The notes beneath the pieces are model-generated. The model had not been told where the DNA came from, ran no database searches, and was given only the letters and a program-made list of their open reading frames with translations. A stretch of 64,000 nt of DNA from Pseudomonas sp. G.S.17. GTDB taxonomy: Bacteria > Pseudomonadota > Gammaproteobacteria > Pseudomonadales > Pseudomonadaceae. This document shows positions 52,376 through 60,579 of the stretch, one piece after another. Location of the stretch: the NCBI RefSeq assembly GCF_038096165.1, contig NZ_CP151076.1, positions 2,167,501-2,231,500 on the forward strand, written 5' to 3'. A program made the translations under genes and the position numbers. Positions within the stretch are counted from its first letter, which is position 1; the number at the start of each line of letters is the position of its first letter.

Positions 52376-53377
52376 TTAAATCGATGTATCTCGATTTGCC
52401 CAAAACTGCTCCGCACGTTCAAAGGCTTCATCTCGGGGTAAGCCGAGACCGCGCAAGGCCAGTGCGATGGTGGAAATCAGCGCGAGCTGCGGATAGCTGT
52501 CCTGCACCTCACCTTTCCACAAAGCGATCAGTTGTTGCGGGTCCAGCGTTGCGGGCTTCACATGGCGACGATCCGAGAGTGCAGGCCATTCTTCGTCCCA
52601 GGGCTGTCCATCGGTGGTGCCATAAAGATGGCTGATGGTGTCAGGATTGATTTCAACTTCGCCGCCGTCACCTTTGACCACGATGGCATGGTCGCCGAGC
52701 AAGCCGCTGGCGTCGCGATGAACGCTCTGATAGCCCGGATGAAAAATGCTCTGCAAACCACAACGCGCGCCCAGCGGATTGAGGATTCGTGCCAGCGAGT
52801 GAATGGGCGAGCGCAGGCCGAGCGTGTTGCGCAGATCGATCATGCGCTGCAATTGCGGCGCCCAGTCAGCGAGAGGGATGAACGCCAGATTATGTTGTTC
52901 AAGCGCGGAGCCGACTTCCTGCCAGTTTCGAGCCAGTGGAACGCCCAGTAATCCCAGCAGCTGTTCGCTATATAAACGTCCGGCGGTATGCGCGCCGCCG
53001 CCGTGCATCAGCACCTTCACGCCGTTCTGCGCCAGGCATTTGGCAGCCAGCAGATACCACGGCAGATGACGCTTTTTGCCGGCATAGGTCGGCCAGTCGA
53101 TGTCCACGGATAATGGCGGCGCATTCAGCCGTTCGCGCACCGCCTCGGTGAACCCCGCCAGCTCTTCTGCGCTTTCTTCCTTATGGCGCAACAGCATCAG
53201 GAAAGCACCCAGTTGCGTGTCTTCGACTTTTTCGTCGAGCACCATGCCCATGGCTTCGCGAGCTTCCTCGCGCGTCATGTTGCGGGCCCCGCGCTTGCCT
53301 TTGCCAAGAATACGCACGAAGGGCGCAAAAGGGTGCTCAGCGGGAGTTTCAAGTGTGAGCGGGGCGTATTCAGTCAT
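52376..53377 (-). CDS. TrpD2-like phosphoribosyltransferase-fold protein (YbiB type)
   Basis: This 333-residue protein has the anthranilate phosphoribosyltransferase (TrpD) fold. It has an N-terminal helical part with GKRGARNMTREEAREAMGMV and a glycine-rich KVLMHGGGAHTAGR segment. E. coli YbiB (TrpD2) binds nucleic acid and is not an active TrpD; the same is likely here because the canonical PRPP loop is altered. The ATG overlaps the tusE stop by 4 bp, so it is the distal gene of the tusDCBE operon. Confidence 0.88.
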   Translation of the reverse strand: MTEYAPLTLETPAEHPFAPFVRILGKGKRGARNMTREEAREAMGMVLDEKVEDTQLGAFLMLLRHKEESAEELAGFTEAVRERLNAPPLSVDIDWPTYAGKKRHLPWYLLAAKCLAQNGVKVLMHGGGAHTAGRLYSEQLLGLLGVPLARNWQEVGSALEQHNLAFIPLADWAPQLQRMIDLRNTLGLRSPIHSLARILNPLGARCGLQSIFHPGYQSVHRDASGLLGDHAIVVKGDGGEVEINPDTISHLYGTTDGQPWDEEWPALSDRRHVKPATLDPQQLIALWKGEVQDSYPQLALISTIALALRGLGLPRDEAFERAEQFWANRDTSI

Positions 53378-53709
53378 ATGCAATTGGTCGGCTTTGGCAG
53401 GCCCGCCAGCTTGGCGGCGAGTTTGGCAGGAGTGCCGTTGAACAGGCGATTGAGGTGCATGCTGTTGCCTTTTTCGGGGCCGAGCTTCAATGCGGTGTAT
53501 TTGATAAGTGGCCGGGTCGCGGGTGACAGCTGGAACTCGGCATAGAAGTCGCGCAGCGTTTGCAGGATTTCCACATGCTCAGGGCTTAGCTCGATGCCTT
53601 CCTGAATGGACAAAGCATCAGCGACCGGCAGCGACCAATCGTCGAGGTTGGCGAGAAAGCCGTCCTTGTCCAGGGCAATACTGCGTCCTTCGACCGTCAG
53701 ATGTTTCAT
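53374..53709 (-). CDS. tusE: Sulfur relay protein TusE (DsrC family)
   Basis: This 111-residue TusE/DsrC-family protein takes persulfide sulfur from TusBCD and passes it to MnmA. The conserved penultimate Cys is present in the C-terminal KPTNCI, and the family core GIELSPEHVEILQTLRDFY is clear. It overlaps tusB and the TrpD2-like gene by 4 bp on each side. Confidence 0.95.
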   Translation of the reverse strand: MKHLTVEGRSIALDKDGFLANLDDWSLPVADALSIQEGIELSPEHVEILQTLRDFYAEFQLSPATRPLIKYTALKLGPEKGNSMHLNRLFNGTPAKLAAKLAGLPKPTNCI

Positions 53710-54005
53710 AGCCACGTGTTGACCCTGTCGTAACGGATCGAAAGCTCGACAAATTGCGCATAATCCACACGCTTTACCCAGCTTGGAACCGCCATGTTGC
53801 GCGCCTGAATATCTTCTTCAAGGGCATACAGCTCAAAGGTATTGACGCGATCTTCCAGTGCCTGCAACGGCGCGGTTGCCTGCGTCAGCGCGTAGGTGGC
53901 GTCGCCGCACAACAACAGCGCATCATTGCGGCCAAGCAGGCGCAAACAGCTGGTCAAGCGGCTGTCGGCGAATGGGGAATGGGATAACACATGTAAGGTG
54001 GCCAT
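53706..54005 (-). CDS. tusB: Sulfur relay protein TusB (DsrH)
   Basis: This 99-residue small subunit of the TusBCD heterohexamer has the start MATLHVLSHSPFADSR and the middle DALLLCGDATYAL typical of DsrH proteins. It overlaps tusC by 1 bp and tusE by 4 bp. Confidence 0.92.
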   Translation of the reverse strand: MATLHVLSHSPFADSRLTSCLRLLGRNDALLLCGDATYALTQATAPLQALEDRVNTFELYALEEDIQARNMAVPSWVKRVDYAQFVELSIRYDRVNTWL

Positions 54006-54367
54006 CAGATTGTAATCACGTGGTCGTAGCGATCGATGAGTTCGGAAATATCCTGCTCCTGGGGAAGCTGGCGAACAGCACTGTTCAAGTTGCCGGGAAA
54101 CATCCCGCGCTCGGCAAGGCTTTTCCCACAGGCAAAAATATCTTCGATGCCAAACATCTCCAGTGCCTTGAGATTCGCCGTAAGGTCTTTCTGCTGCACG
54201 GCGGTCGCGTCCTGCGCTTGATTGAGCTGAAGAACGCCGTCATCCATGAACAGCAGCCCGATCGGTAAATCGTATGCGCCGCCCGCCAGCACGACGTCCA
54301 ATGCTTCGCGCGCGCTCAATCCAGACCAGGGCGCCTGACGGCTGATCACCAGTAATGACTTGGCCAT
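54005..54367 (-). CDS. tusC: Sulfur relay protein TusC (DsrF)
   Basis: This 120-residue DsrE/F-fold subunit of TusBCD has the family core PWSGLSAREALDVVLAGGAY and the segment LFMDDGVLQL. It lies 1 bp after tusD and overlaps tusB. Confidence 0.93.
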   Translation of the reverse strand: MAKSLLVISRQAPWSGLSAREALDVVLAGGAYDLPIGLLFMDDGVLQLNQAQDATAVQQKDLTANLKALEMFGIEDIFACGKSLAERGMFPGNLNSAVRQLPQEQDISELIDRYDHVITI

Positions 54368-54368
54368 C

Positions 54369-54761
54369 TCAAGGCCCTCCGAAACAGATAAGGCGATCGG
54401 CTGACTGTGCGGCGTCGTGTAACTGACCCAACCCGGAAAGCTCCCAGGGTGCGGTGAGATTGGCAGAAGGTCGCTGATAACGTTGCGCTTCTTCTTCGTT
54501 CAATACCCCACGACGCAAGGCCGCAGCGATGCAGACGACACCATCGAGCTGATTCGCGCTGACGAATTCGCGCCATTGCGCAGCGATGTCCTGTTCGTCC
54601 TGAGGCGCGACGACGTTGGTTGAAGCGCTGTAGACGCCATCCTGGTAAAAAAACAGCCGCACGATTTCATGTCCGCCCGCCAGTGCAGCCTGGGCAAACA
54701 AAAGTGCCCGGCGAGAAGAGGGCGCATGTGCGGCGGAAAAAAGGGCAATGGCGAACTTCAT
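54369..54761 (-). CDS. tusD: Sulfur relay protein TusD (DsrE)
   Basis: This 130-residue DsrE-fold subunit carries the persulfide-forming cysteine in VVCIAAALRRGV, equivalent to the active Cys of E. coli TusD. It receives sulfur from TusA. The ATG at 54761 (MKFAIALFS) matches the family; an upstream extension would run into the terminator. It is the first gene of tusDCBE-trpD2. Confidence 0.94.
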   Translation of the reverse strand: MKFAIALFSAAHAPSSRRALLFAQAALAGGHEIVRLFFYQDGVYSASTNVVAPQDEQDIAAQWREFVSANQLDGVVCIAAALRRGVLNEEEAQRYQRPSANLTAPWELSGLGQLHDAAQSADRLICFGGP

Positions 54762-54817
54762 GGGATGCTCGTTCAGAGAAACTCCGGCAATGATAAAGAA
54801 TTCACAGGCTCTGGACA

Positions 54818-54847
54818 GCAAAAAGCCCGCAATGCGGGCTTTTTGTT
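54818..54847. terminator. Terminator after the YccA-like gene
   Basis: AAAAAGCCCGCA ATGCGGGCTTTTT is a GC stem with A and T runs on both sides, between the YccA-like stop and tusD on the minus strand. Confidence 0.85.
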
Positions 54848-54863
54848 GACGCTTGGCCATCTA

Positions 54864-55535
54864 TCAATCGTCGCGGCTCATGATGCCGAAGATTTGCAGC
54901 AGGCTGATGAACAGGTTGTAGATCGATACATAGAGGCTGACGGTCGCCATGATGTAGTTGCGCTCGCCACCGTGAATGATCGCGCTGGTCTGGAACAGGA
55001 TGCAGACGGAGGAGAACAGCACGAAACCCGCGCTGATCGCCAGTTGCAGCCCGCTGATCTGGAAGAAGAAGCTCGCCAGCGTTGCGCCCAGCAGCACGAA
55101 GAAGCCAGCAGTGATGAAGCCGCCAAGGAAACTCATGTCCTTGCGGGAGATCAGCACGTACGCCGACAAGCCACCAAACACCAGCGCCGTCATGGCAAAC
55201 GCCGAGCTGACAATTTCAGCACCGCCAGCCATGCCCAGATAACGATTGAGGATCGGGCCAAGCAGGAAACCCATGAAACCGGTCAAGGCGAAGGTCGAAA
55301 CCAGACCCCATGCCGAATCACGCAGCTTGTTGGTGAGGAAGAACAGGCCGTAGAAGCCGATCAGCACCACAAAAATGTTGGGATAGCCCACGCGCATCTG
55401 CTGGGCGACAAAAGCCATGACGCCACTGAATGCAAGGGTTAGGGCCAGAAGACCGTACGTGTTGCGCAGGACGCGGCTAACCTCTATCTGATCGGCCTGC
55501 ACGCCGTTATTAACTGCGTAATCCTGTTCGCGCAT
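54864..55535 (-). CDS. Bax inhibitor-1/YccA family membrane protein
   Basis: This 223-residue protein has seven predicted TM helices and the BI-1 C-terminal pattern (SLYVSIYNLFISLLQIFG, ending in SRDD). E. coli YccA modulates the FtsH protease, and some members form pH-sensitive Ca2+ leaks; the role here is inferred from family only. The ATG at 55535 is preceded by AGGAG. It is next to tRNA-Ser, on the opposite strand. Confidence 0.92.
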   Translation of the reverse strand: MREQDYAVNNGVQADQIEVSRVLRNTYGLLALTLAFSGVMAFVAQQMRVGYPNIFVVLIGFYGLFFLTNKLRDSAWGLVSTFALTGFMGFLLGPILNRYLGMAGGAEIVSSAFAMTALVFGGLSAYVLISRKDMSFLGGFITAGFFVLLGATLASFFFQISGLQLAISAGFVLFSSVCILFQTSAIIHGGERNYIMATVSLYVSIYNLFISLLQIFGIMSRDD

Positions 55536-55657
55536 GGCGAAACTCCTAGTGGTTGAAATGTTGAGTTGCAAAGATCATAACAGAGAGCTCGCAAACGGCT
55601 ACCCAGAGAGTTTGACAGCGTGTTTCATTCGGGTATTATGGCGCCCGCAATGCAAGT

Positions 55658-55745
55658 GGAGATATGGCCGAGTGGTTTAAGGCAGCAGTCTTGAAAACTG
55701 CCGACTGTAACAGGTCCTAGAGTTCGAATCTCTATGTCTCCGCCA
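55658..55745 (+). tRNA. tRNA-Ser (TGA)
   Basis: An 88-nt class II tRNA with a long variable arm. The anticodon loop CTTGAAA gives TGA. The acceptor GGAGATA pairs with TGTCTCC with a G-T allowance, and CCA is encoded (55743-55745). A terminator follows. No integrase or duplicated tRNA end was seen downstream. Confidence 0.97.
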
Positions 55746-55756
55746 CTTTTGAAACG

Positions 55757-55785
55757 CTAAAGCCCTGATATTTCAGGGCTTTTTC
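55757..55785 (+). terminator. tRNA-Ser terminator
   Basis: AAAGCCCTGA TATT TCAGGGCTTTTT, starting 12 bp after the tRNA, is a standard Rho-independent terminator. Confidence 0.9.
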
Positions 55786-55965
55786 GTATCTGGGGTTTAG
55801 TGGCGCAAGGCCGTTGCATCAGGCAAAACGTCCGCAACTATTGCAGGCGTCCGTGTAAGTTGGCGCTGGATTTGGCACCACTTTGCAGCTTGTTCGGCAT
55901 CACCAGATGCGTACGTTGCCTGGTGCTCGTCCGGCCACCGTCAGCTTGCGCGCAATCCATTAGGG

Positions 55966-56964
55966 TCAGACCAGCTTAATCACTACCTTGCCTTTTGATC
56001 TCCCTTGTTCGACATAGCTCAACGCCTTGGCTGTCGACTCGAAAGGGAAGGTTTGGTCGATCACCGGCTTTATGATTCCGGACTCGATGAACGCCGTTAT
56101 TTCATCGAGTTGAGCACCGCTCTGACGCATAAAGACAAACGCATAGCTGACATTTTTTTTGCGCGCCTTGCTGCGGATGCTGCTGCTCAACATACGCATG
56201 ATCAAACCGAATACCCAGGACAGTCTTTGCTCTTCAGCGAACTGTGGTGTCGGTGGCCCGGAGATCGAAATGAGCTGGCCTCCCGGCTTGAGAATGCTGA
56301 GGGATTTTTCCAGTTCATCAGCGCCCAGGCTGTTCAATACGACGTCGTAGTCCTGCAGGACGCTTTCGAACTTTTGCTTCTTGTAGTCGATGACAATGTC
56401 CGCTCCCAGCGCCTTGACCCATTCAACATTGTTTGTGCTGGTGGTTGTCGCGACAAAGGCGCCCAGATGCTTGGCGAGCTGGATAGCAATGCTGCCGACG
56501 CCACCGGAGCCAGCCTGGATAAAGACCTTCTGGCCTTTTTTCAGCCTGGAGGTTTCAACCAGTACCTGCCAGGCCGTGAGCGCAACCAGTGGGAGCGAGG
56601 CGGCCTCTTCCATGCTGATGTTTCTGGGTTTCAGCGCAAGTGCTTCTTCGGGCACCGCGATCAGCTCGGCAAATGTGCCGATGCGCTGTTCAGGAGGGCG
56701 CGCATAAACCTCATCACCCGGCTTGAAGCGCCGCACAGCGGAGCCCACGCCAACCACCACACCAGCAAGGTCATTGCCCAGTATCAACGGGAACGAATAC
56801 GGCAGGATCAGTTTGAATTCGCCTCTCCTGATCTTCGAATCAAGCACGTTGACGCTGGTCGCATGCACTTGAACAAGAACGTCATGGGCACCGATTTCAG
56901 GGGCGGGTACCTCGCTTATGCGTCCATTGTTTTTACCGTAACGGTCGATGGTAAATGCCTTCAT
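55966..56964 (-). CDS. NADP-dependent MDR oxidoreductase (quinone-reductase-like)
   Basis: This 332-residue medium-chain reductase has a GroES-like N-terminal domain (about 1-125) and a Rossmann domain with the coenzyme loop AGSGGVGSIAIQLAKHLGA near 154. Catalytic and structural zinc ligands are absent, so it belongs to the zinc-free quinone-oxidoreductase/enoyl-reductase branch. It lies 128 bp downstream of the SDR gene on the same strand, in a cluster with an Old Yellow Enzyme. A role in reducing reactive enones or quinones is inferred. Confidence 0.9.
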   Translation of the reverse strand: MKAFTIDRYGKNNGRISEVPAPEIGAHDVLVQVHATSVNVLDSKIRRGEFKLILPYSFPLILGNDLAGVVVGVGSAVRRFKPGDEVYARPPEQRIGTFAELIAVPEEALALKPRNISMEEAASLPLVALTAWQVLVETSRLKKGQKVFIQAGSGGVGSIAIQLAKHLGAFVATTTSTNNVEWVKALGADIVIDYKKQKFESVLQDYDVVLNSLGADELEKSLSILKPGGQLISISGPPTPQFAEEQRLSWVFGLIMRMLSSSIRSKARKKNVSYAFVFMRQSGAQLDEITAFIESGIIKPVIDQTFPFESTAKALSYVEQGRSKGKVVIKLV

Positions 56965-57092
56965 GTCGATTCAACTCTCATAGCATTGGCTCGCGGCATC
57001 GACCAATCCTGTGGTGATTGTGGTTGAGGTCTCGAATCATGATTTGTCATGTTGGGCAGGCGCTCTTGCACAAGCGCCTGCTTCACGATGTT

Positions 57093-57881
57093 TTACTGTC
57101 TGGCTTTGTAGCGCTCGGCGACTTCGGCTTGCCGAATCTGCGACAGCAAACCCTGGCGCGCAGCCTGCAGGGCATCCCAGCGGTCGGCATCCTGCAATGG
57201 TGGGATAGTCACCGGCTCGCGACGATCAAAACCAACCAGTGCCGCATCAACCAGATCACCCACTTCCATGACGTCATTCAGAGTGTTGATGTCGATACCC
57301 GCTCGCTCCCAGATTTCGGTACGAGTGGCTGCTGGCAAAACGGCTTGCACGTAGACACCTTTGGGCGCCAGCTCCAGGCTCATGCCCTGTGACAGGAACA
57401 GCACGAAGGCCTTGGTCGCGCCGTAGACCGTCATGCCGAACTCAGGCGCCAGGCCAACGACCGAACCTATGTTGATAATCGCGCCGTCCCCAGCTTGGGC
57501 CAGGCGTGGGGCGATAGCGCTGGCAAGCCTTACCAGTGCAGTCGTGTTCAGCGTAACCAACTGGGCAACGCTTTCAGTGGACTGTTCGATAAAGCTGCCG
57601 GATTGCGCGGCGCCTGCATTGTTTACCAGGATGCCGATACTGGAATCATCGCGCAGACGTGTTTCCACCGTCGTCAGGTCGCCGCTTTGGGTCAGGTCGG
57701 CCTGGAGCACATCAACGGATACATTGTGTTTTTCACGCAGTTGCGCCGCGAGGGCGTCCAGGCGTTTTTTGTCGCGGGCTACCAGTACGAGACTGTGTCC
57801 GCGTTGCGCAAAGCGCTCTGCATAGGTGGCGCCGATGCCAGTGGAGGCGCCGGTAATCAAAACGGTAGTAGGCTTGGTCAT
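57093..57881 (-). CDS. Short-chain dehydrogenase/reductase
   Basis: This 262-residue classical SDR has the NAD(P) loop TGASTGIGATYAERFAQRG near residue 10, the NNAG motif (ILVNNAGAAQ), catalytic Ser in INIGSVVG, and the YxxxK pair in YGATKAF. The substrate is unknown. The ATG at 57881 is preceded by GAATCTTGCC without a clear ribosome site. It lies between the MDR gene and the Old Yellow Enzyme gene, 74 bp from the latter. Confidence 0.92.
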   Translation of the reverse strand: MTKPTTVLITGASTGIGATYAERFAQRGHSLVLVARDKKRLDALAAQLREKHNVSVDVLQADLTQSGDLTTVETRLRDDSSIGILVNNAGAAQSGSFIEQSTESVAQLVTLNTTALVRLASAIAPRLAQAGDGAIINIGSVVGLAPEFGMTVYGATKAFVLFLSQGMSLELAPKGVYVQAVLPAATRTEIWERAGIDINTLNDVMEVGDLVDAALVGFDRREPVTIPPLQDADRWDALQAARQGLLSQIRQAEVAERYKARQ

Positions 57882-57955
57882 GGCAAGATTCTCTGCTGTA
57901 GATATCGATTGGCGATTCACACGTATCGCTCGGAAGGCGAGCAACAGTGATTTTG

Positions 57956-59056
57956 TCAGTGGTTTTGGTGAGTGCTCTCAGCGAGCGTCGGGTAGTCGAT
58001 GTAGCCGGCTGCGCCGCCGCCGTACAAGGTAGTCGGGTCAAATGCAGACAAAACGGCATCGGTCTTGAGTCGCTCAACCAAATCAGGGTTGGCAATAAAT
58101 GGACGACCGAAGGCAATGAGATCGGCCTTGTTTTCGATCAGCGTCGAGGTGGCCAGATTCAGGTCGTAGCCATTGTTGGCGATGTAGGTATTTTTGAAGC
58201 GTCGACGCAAGGAGTTGAAGTCAAAGGGCGCCACATCGCGCGGCCCGCCGGTGGCGCCTTCGACCACATGCAGGTAAACCAGGCCCAGCACGTCGAGTTG
58301 ATCGACGAGGTAGTCGAATTGAGCTTGCGGGTCGCTACTGGAAACATCATTGGCGGGGGAGACTGGAGAGATCCGAATACCCGTTCGCTCAGCACCGATT
58401 TCGCTGACTACAGCCGCTGCGACTTCCAGTAGCAAACGAGCGCGATTTTCAACCGAGCCACCGTAGGCATCGGTGCGCACATTCGCTCCGTCCTTGAGGA
58501 ACTGGTCAAGCAAGTAGCCGTTCGCTCCATGGATTTCTACGCCATCAAAACCTGCAGCAATCGCGTTTGCTGCGGCTAGGCGAAAGTCTTTGACGACTCC
58601 TGCAAGCTCGCCGATGTCGAGGGCCCGAGGTTGCGAGACATCCACGAAGCTGTTGTTGACGAAAACCTTCGTCGCCGCGCGAAGCGCAGAAGGTGCTACC
58701 GGAGCTGCGCCATTTTCCTGAAGGTCAACATGGGACACTCGCCCGACGTGCCACAGCTGCAGGAAAATACGCCCGCCCTTCGCATGGACGGCTTCTGTGA
58801 CTGCACGCCATGCCTCTATCTGCGCCTGGGTATAAATCCCTGGCGTATCTTGATAGCCCTGTCCTTGCTGTGAGATCTGGGTAGCCTCGGAAATCAGCAA
58901 CCCGGCGGAAGCTCGCTGGCCGTAATAGGTGGCAGCCAATTCGCTCGGAACAAAGCCCGCGCCAGCGCGGTTTCGCGTCAGTGGCGCCATAACGATTCTG
59001 TTAGAAAGCGTCAGCGAGCCGAGGTTGTAAGGCTCAAACAAAGTCTTGTGGTTCAT
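57956..59056 (-). CDS. Old Yellow Enzyme-type alkene reductase (NemA/xenobiotic reductase-like)
   Basis: This 366-residue FMN enzyme reduces electrophilic alkenes and nitro compounds. Visible are LTRNRAG near the N terminus, the phosphate/FMN region, and the catalytic HGANGYLLDQFL (His-x-x-Asn) near 182, followed by RTDAYGGSVENRARLLLEV. The C-terminal AFGRPFIANPDL binds the FMN phosphate. The ATG at 59056 (MNHKTLF) is family-typical. It is divergent from a TetR gene and shares its palindromic control region. Confidence 0.95.
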   Translation of the reverse strand: MNHKTLFEPYNLGSLTLSNRIVMAPLTRNRAGAGFVPSELAATYYGQRASAGLLISEATQISQQGQGYQDTPGIYTQAQIEAWRAVTEAVHAKGGRIFLQLWHVGRVSHVDLQENGAAPVAPSALRAATKVFVNNSFVDVSQPRALDIGELAGVVKDFRLAAANAIAAGFDGVEIHGANGYLLDQFLKDGANVRTDAYGGSVENRARLLLEVAAAVVSEIGAERTGIRISPVSPANDVSSSDPQAQFDYLVDQLDVLGLVYLHVVEGATGGPRDVAPFDFNSLRRRFKNTYIANNGYDLNLATSTLIENKADLIAFGRPFIANPDLVERLKTDAVLSAFDPTTLYGGGAAGYIDYPTLAESTHQNH

Positions 59057-59127
59057 ATCGATTCCATAACCGTTAATCAATGACGCGATCTGCGCCGTGC
59101 TGGTAGAGATTCGCCAATACGGATTTA

Positions 59128-59179
59128 TGATGTCGATCATAATCAAAGCTGTCAATAGTTTTGATTATGATCGACATCA
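59128..59179. promoter_or_regulatory. 20-bp inverted repeat, probable TetR operator
   Basis: The arms at 59128-59147 and 59160-59179 are exact inverse complements of 20 bp with a 12-bp spacer. The repeat lies between the Old Yellow Enzyme gene (minus) and tetR (plus). The -35 TTGATT of tetR is inside the right arm. Confidence 0.8.
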
Positions 59180-59188
59180 GAGTATAGT
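59161..59188 (+). promoter_or_regulatory. Putative tetR promoter
   Basis: -35 TTGATT (59161-59166) and -10 TATAGT (59183-59188) are separated by 16 bp, 35 bp before the tetR ATG. The -35 is within the operator arm, so self-repression is expected. Confidence 0.6.
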
Positions 59189-59222
59189 CAGGCCATTGTT
59201 TTATCAGGCTGAGGGGCGCGAA

Positions 59223-59831
59223 ATGAAGATCACCAAGACCCAATCACTCGCCAACCGGGCTCGTATAGTGGAAACGGCTTCAGAGCTATTTCGTGAGCGT
59301 GGCTACGATGGTGTGGGTGTGGCGGAGCTGATGGCTACTGCCGGTTTTACCCAGGGAGGCTTTTACAAGCACTTCGGTTCCAAGGCGGATTTGATGGCCG
59401 AGGCCGCTGAAAAAAGCCTCTCACAATCTCTCGCCAGCACTTGCAACCTCGACGTTGCGGGCTTCATCAATGTGTATGTGTCGAGAGATCACCGCGACGG
59501 CAGGGGAGGCGGTTGCACCATGGCGGCGCTGTGTGGCGACGCTGCCCGTCAGTCAGATGAGTTGAAGGGGACGTTTGTCAGCGGAGTCGAAAATACGCTG
59601 GCAGCACTCGAGGATAAGTATCAGGCGGGCCAGGAGGAGCCGCAGCAAAACGTTCGAGCGAAAATGATCGATCTGCTCGCGCATGCGATAGGTGCCGTCA
59701 TGTTGTCGAGGGCCTGTCCGGATGACTCTCCTCTGGCGGATGAAATACTCGAGGTTTGCCGTGCCGAGCTAATAAAGTCGTTGCCGTCGGCTGAGCAAAA
59801 AACAGCAGATGAAGTGCAAGAAGGGGTTTGA
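59223..59831 (+). CDS. TetR-family regulator of the reductase cassette (NemR-like)
   Basis: This 202-residue TetR regulator has an N-terminal HTH (residues about 14-58, with GVAELMATAGFTQGGFYKHF) and a C-terminal ligand domain. The conserved segment GGGCTMAALCGD contains C98 and C104, placed as in electrophile-sensing members of this group. The ATG at 59223 is preceded by GAGGGGCG. An earlier in-frame start lies inside the operator and is rejected. It is divergent from the Old Yellow Enzyme gene. Confidence 0.9.
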   Translation: MKITKTQSLANRARIVETASELFRERGYDGVGVAELMATAGFTQGGFYKHFGSKADLMAEAAEKSLSQSLASTCNLDVAGFINVYVSRDHRDGRGGGCTMAALCGDAARQSDELKGTFVSGVENTLAALEDKYQAGQEEPQQNVRAKMIDLLAHAIGAVMLSRACPDDSPLADEILEVCRAELIKSLPSAEQKTADEVQEGV

Positions 59832-59857
59832 TTCGGCGCGCGCAAGCAGCCTTTCCG

Positions 59858-60466
59858 TCAGGTATGGATAGGCAGGGCCAGCCCGAAAAGTACAAAAAAA
59901 CCACCACAGACTTTATTGAATCGGCGCCCGGTGCGAGCCAGCCAGGGTCTGACGCGGTGCGCTGCGCTGGCCACCAAATATTCAACGACGAATTCCACGA
60001 CTGCGTAAGTCAACGCGATGGTGATCGTCTGCGCGACGATGCTTCTGTGCGGATCCAGGAAGGGTGGAATAAACGCGGTGAACAGCAGCAGTGCTTTGGG
60101 GTTTGAAATGGCCGATACCAGCCCTTGGCGGAACAGCGACCAAGGTCGGAAACTTGTGGTCCCGGTCGCATCAAGGCTGACTGGCGCAGACCGCCACAGC
60201 CCGAAGCCCAACCAGATCAGATAGAGCCCGCCGACAACCTTCAATGCTGTGAACCAGCTGGCCGACGCCTGGATCAGCGCACCCAATCCCAAGGCGCAAA
60301 GCGAAAGCACGGCGGCAAAGCCAAGCACGCCGCCCGTGATGGTGAACAGCGTTCTACGACTCCCGTGAATGGCTCCATGGGTCAGCACCAATAGCGCGTT
60401 GGGCCCCGGTACTACCGCTATGCCGCAGCAGGTAACCAGATAGAGCAACCAGGTCTCGAATGGCAT
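59858..60466 (-). CDS. LysE/RhtB-family amino-acid exporter
   Basis: This 202-residue membrane protein has six predicted TM helices. The family signature GIAVVPGPNALLVLTHG is near residue 15 and NPKALLLFTAFIPPFLDP near 122. Substrates in the family are lysine, homoserine, threonine or related metabolites; this one cannot be assigned. It is divergent from a LysR gene 113 bp away, which is the usual LysE/LysG-type arrangement. Confidence 0.9.
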   Translation of the reverse strand: MPFETWLLYLVTCCGIAVVPGPNALLVLTHGAIHGSRRTLFTITGGVLGFAAVLSLCALGLGALIQASASWFTALKVVGGLYLIWLGFGLWRSAPVSLDATGTTSFRPWSLFRQGLVSAISNPKALLLFTAFIPPFLDPHRSIVAQTITIALTYAVVEFVVEYLVASAAHRVRPWLARTGRRFNKVCGGFFVLFGLALPIHT

Positions 60467-60579
60467 GATCAGATCCAGGTATGTATTGATTCAGGCCAGC
60501 ATCCTGCGGGTGAACAACCGTCATGAAAAGCGCATAATTCACGTCTTGGTCATTCGATTAACGAATAGAGGTAACCGCG

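Noticed and set aside
55746..60000. Phage or island attachment site downstream of tRNA-Ser
   Set aside because: I saw no second copy of the tRNA 3' end and no integrase gene up to the window end.
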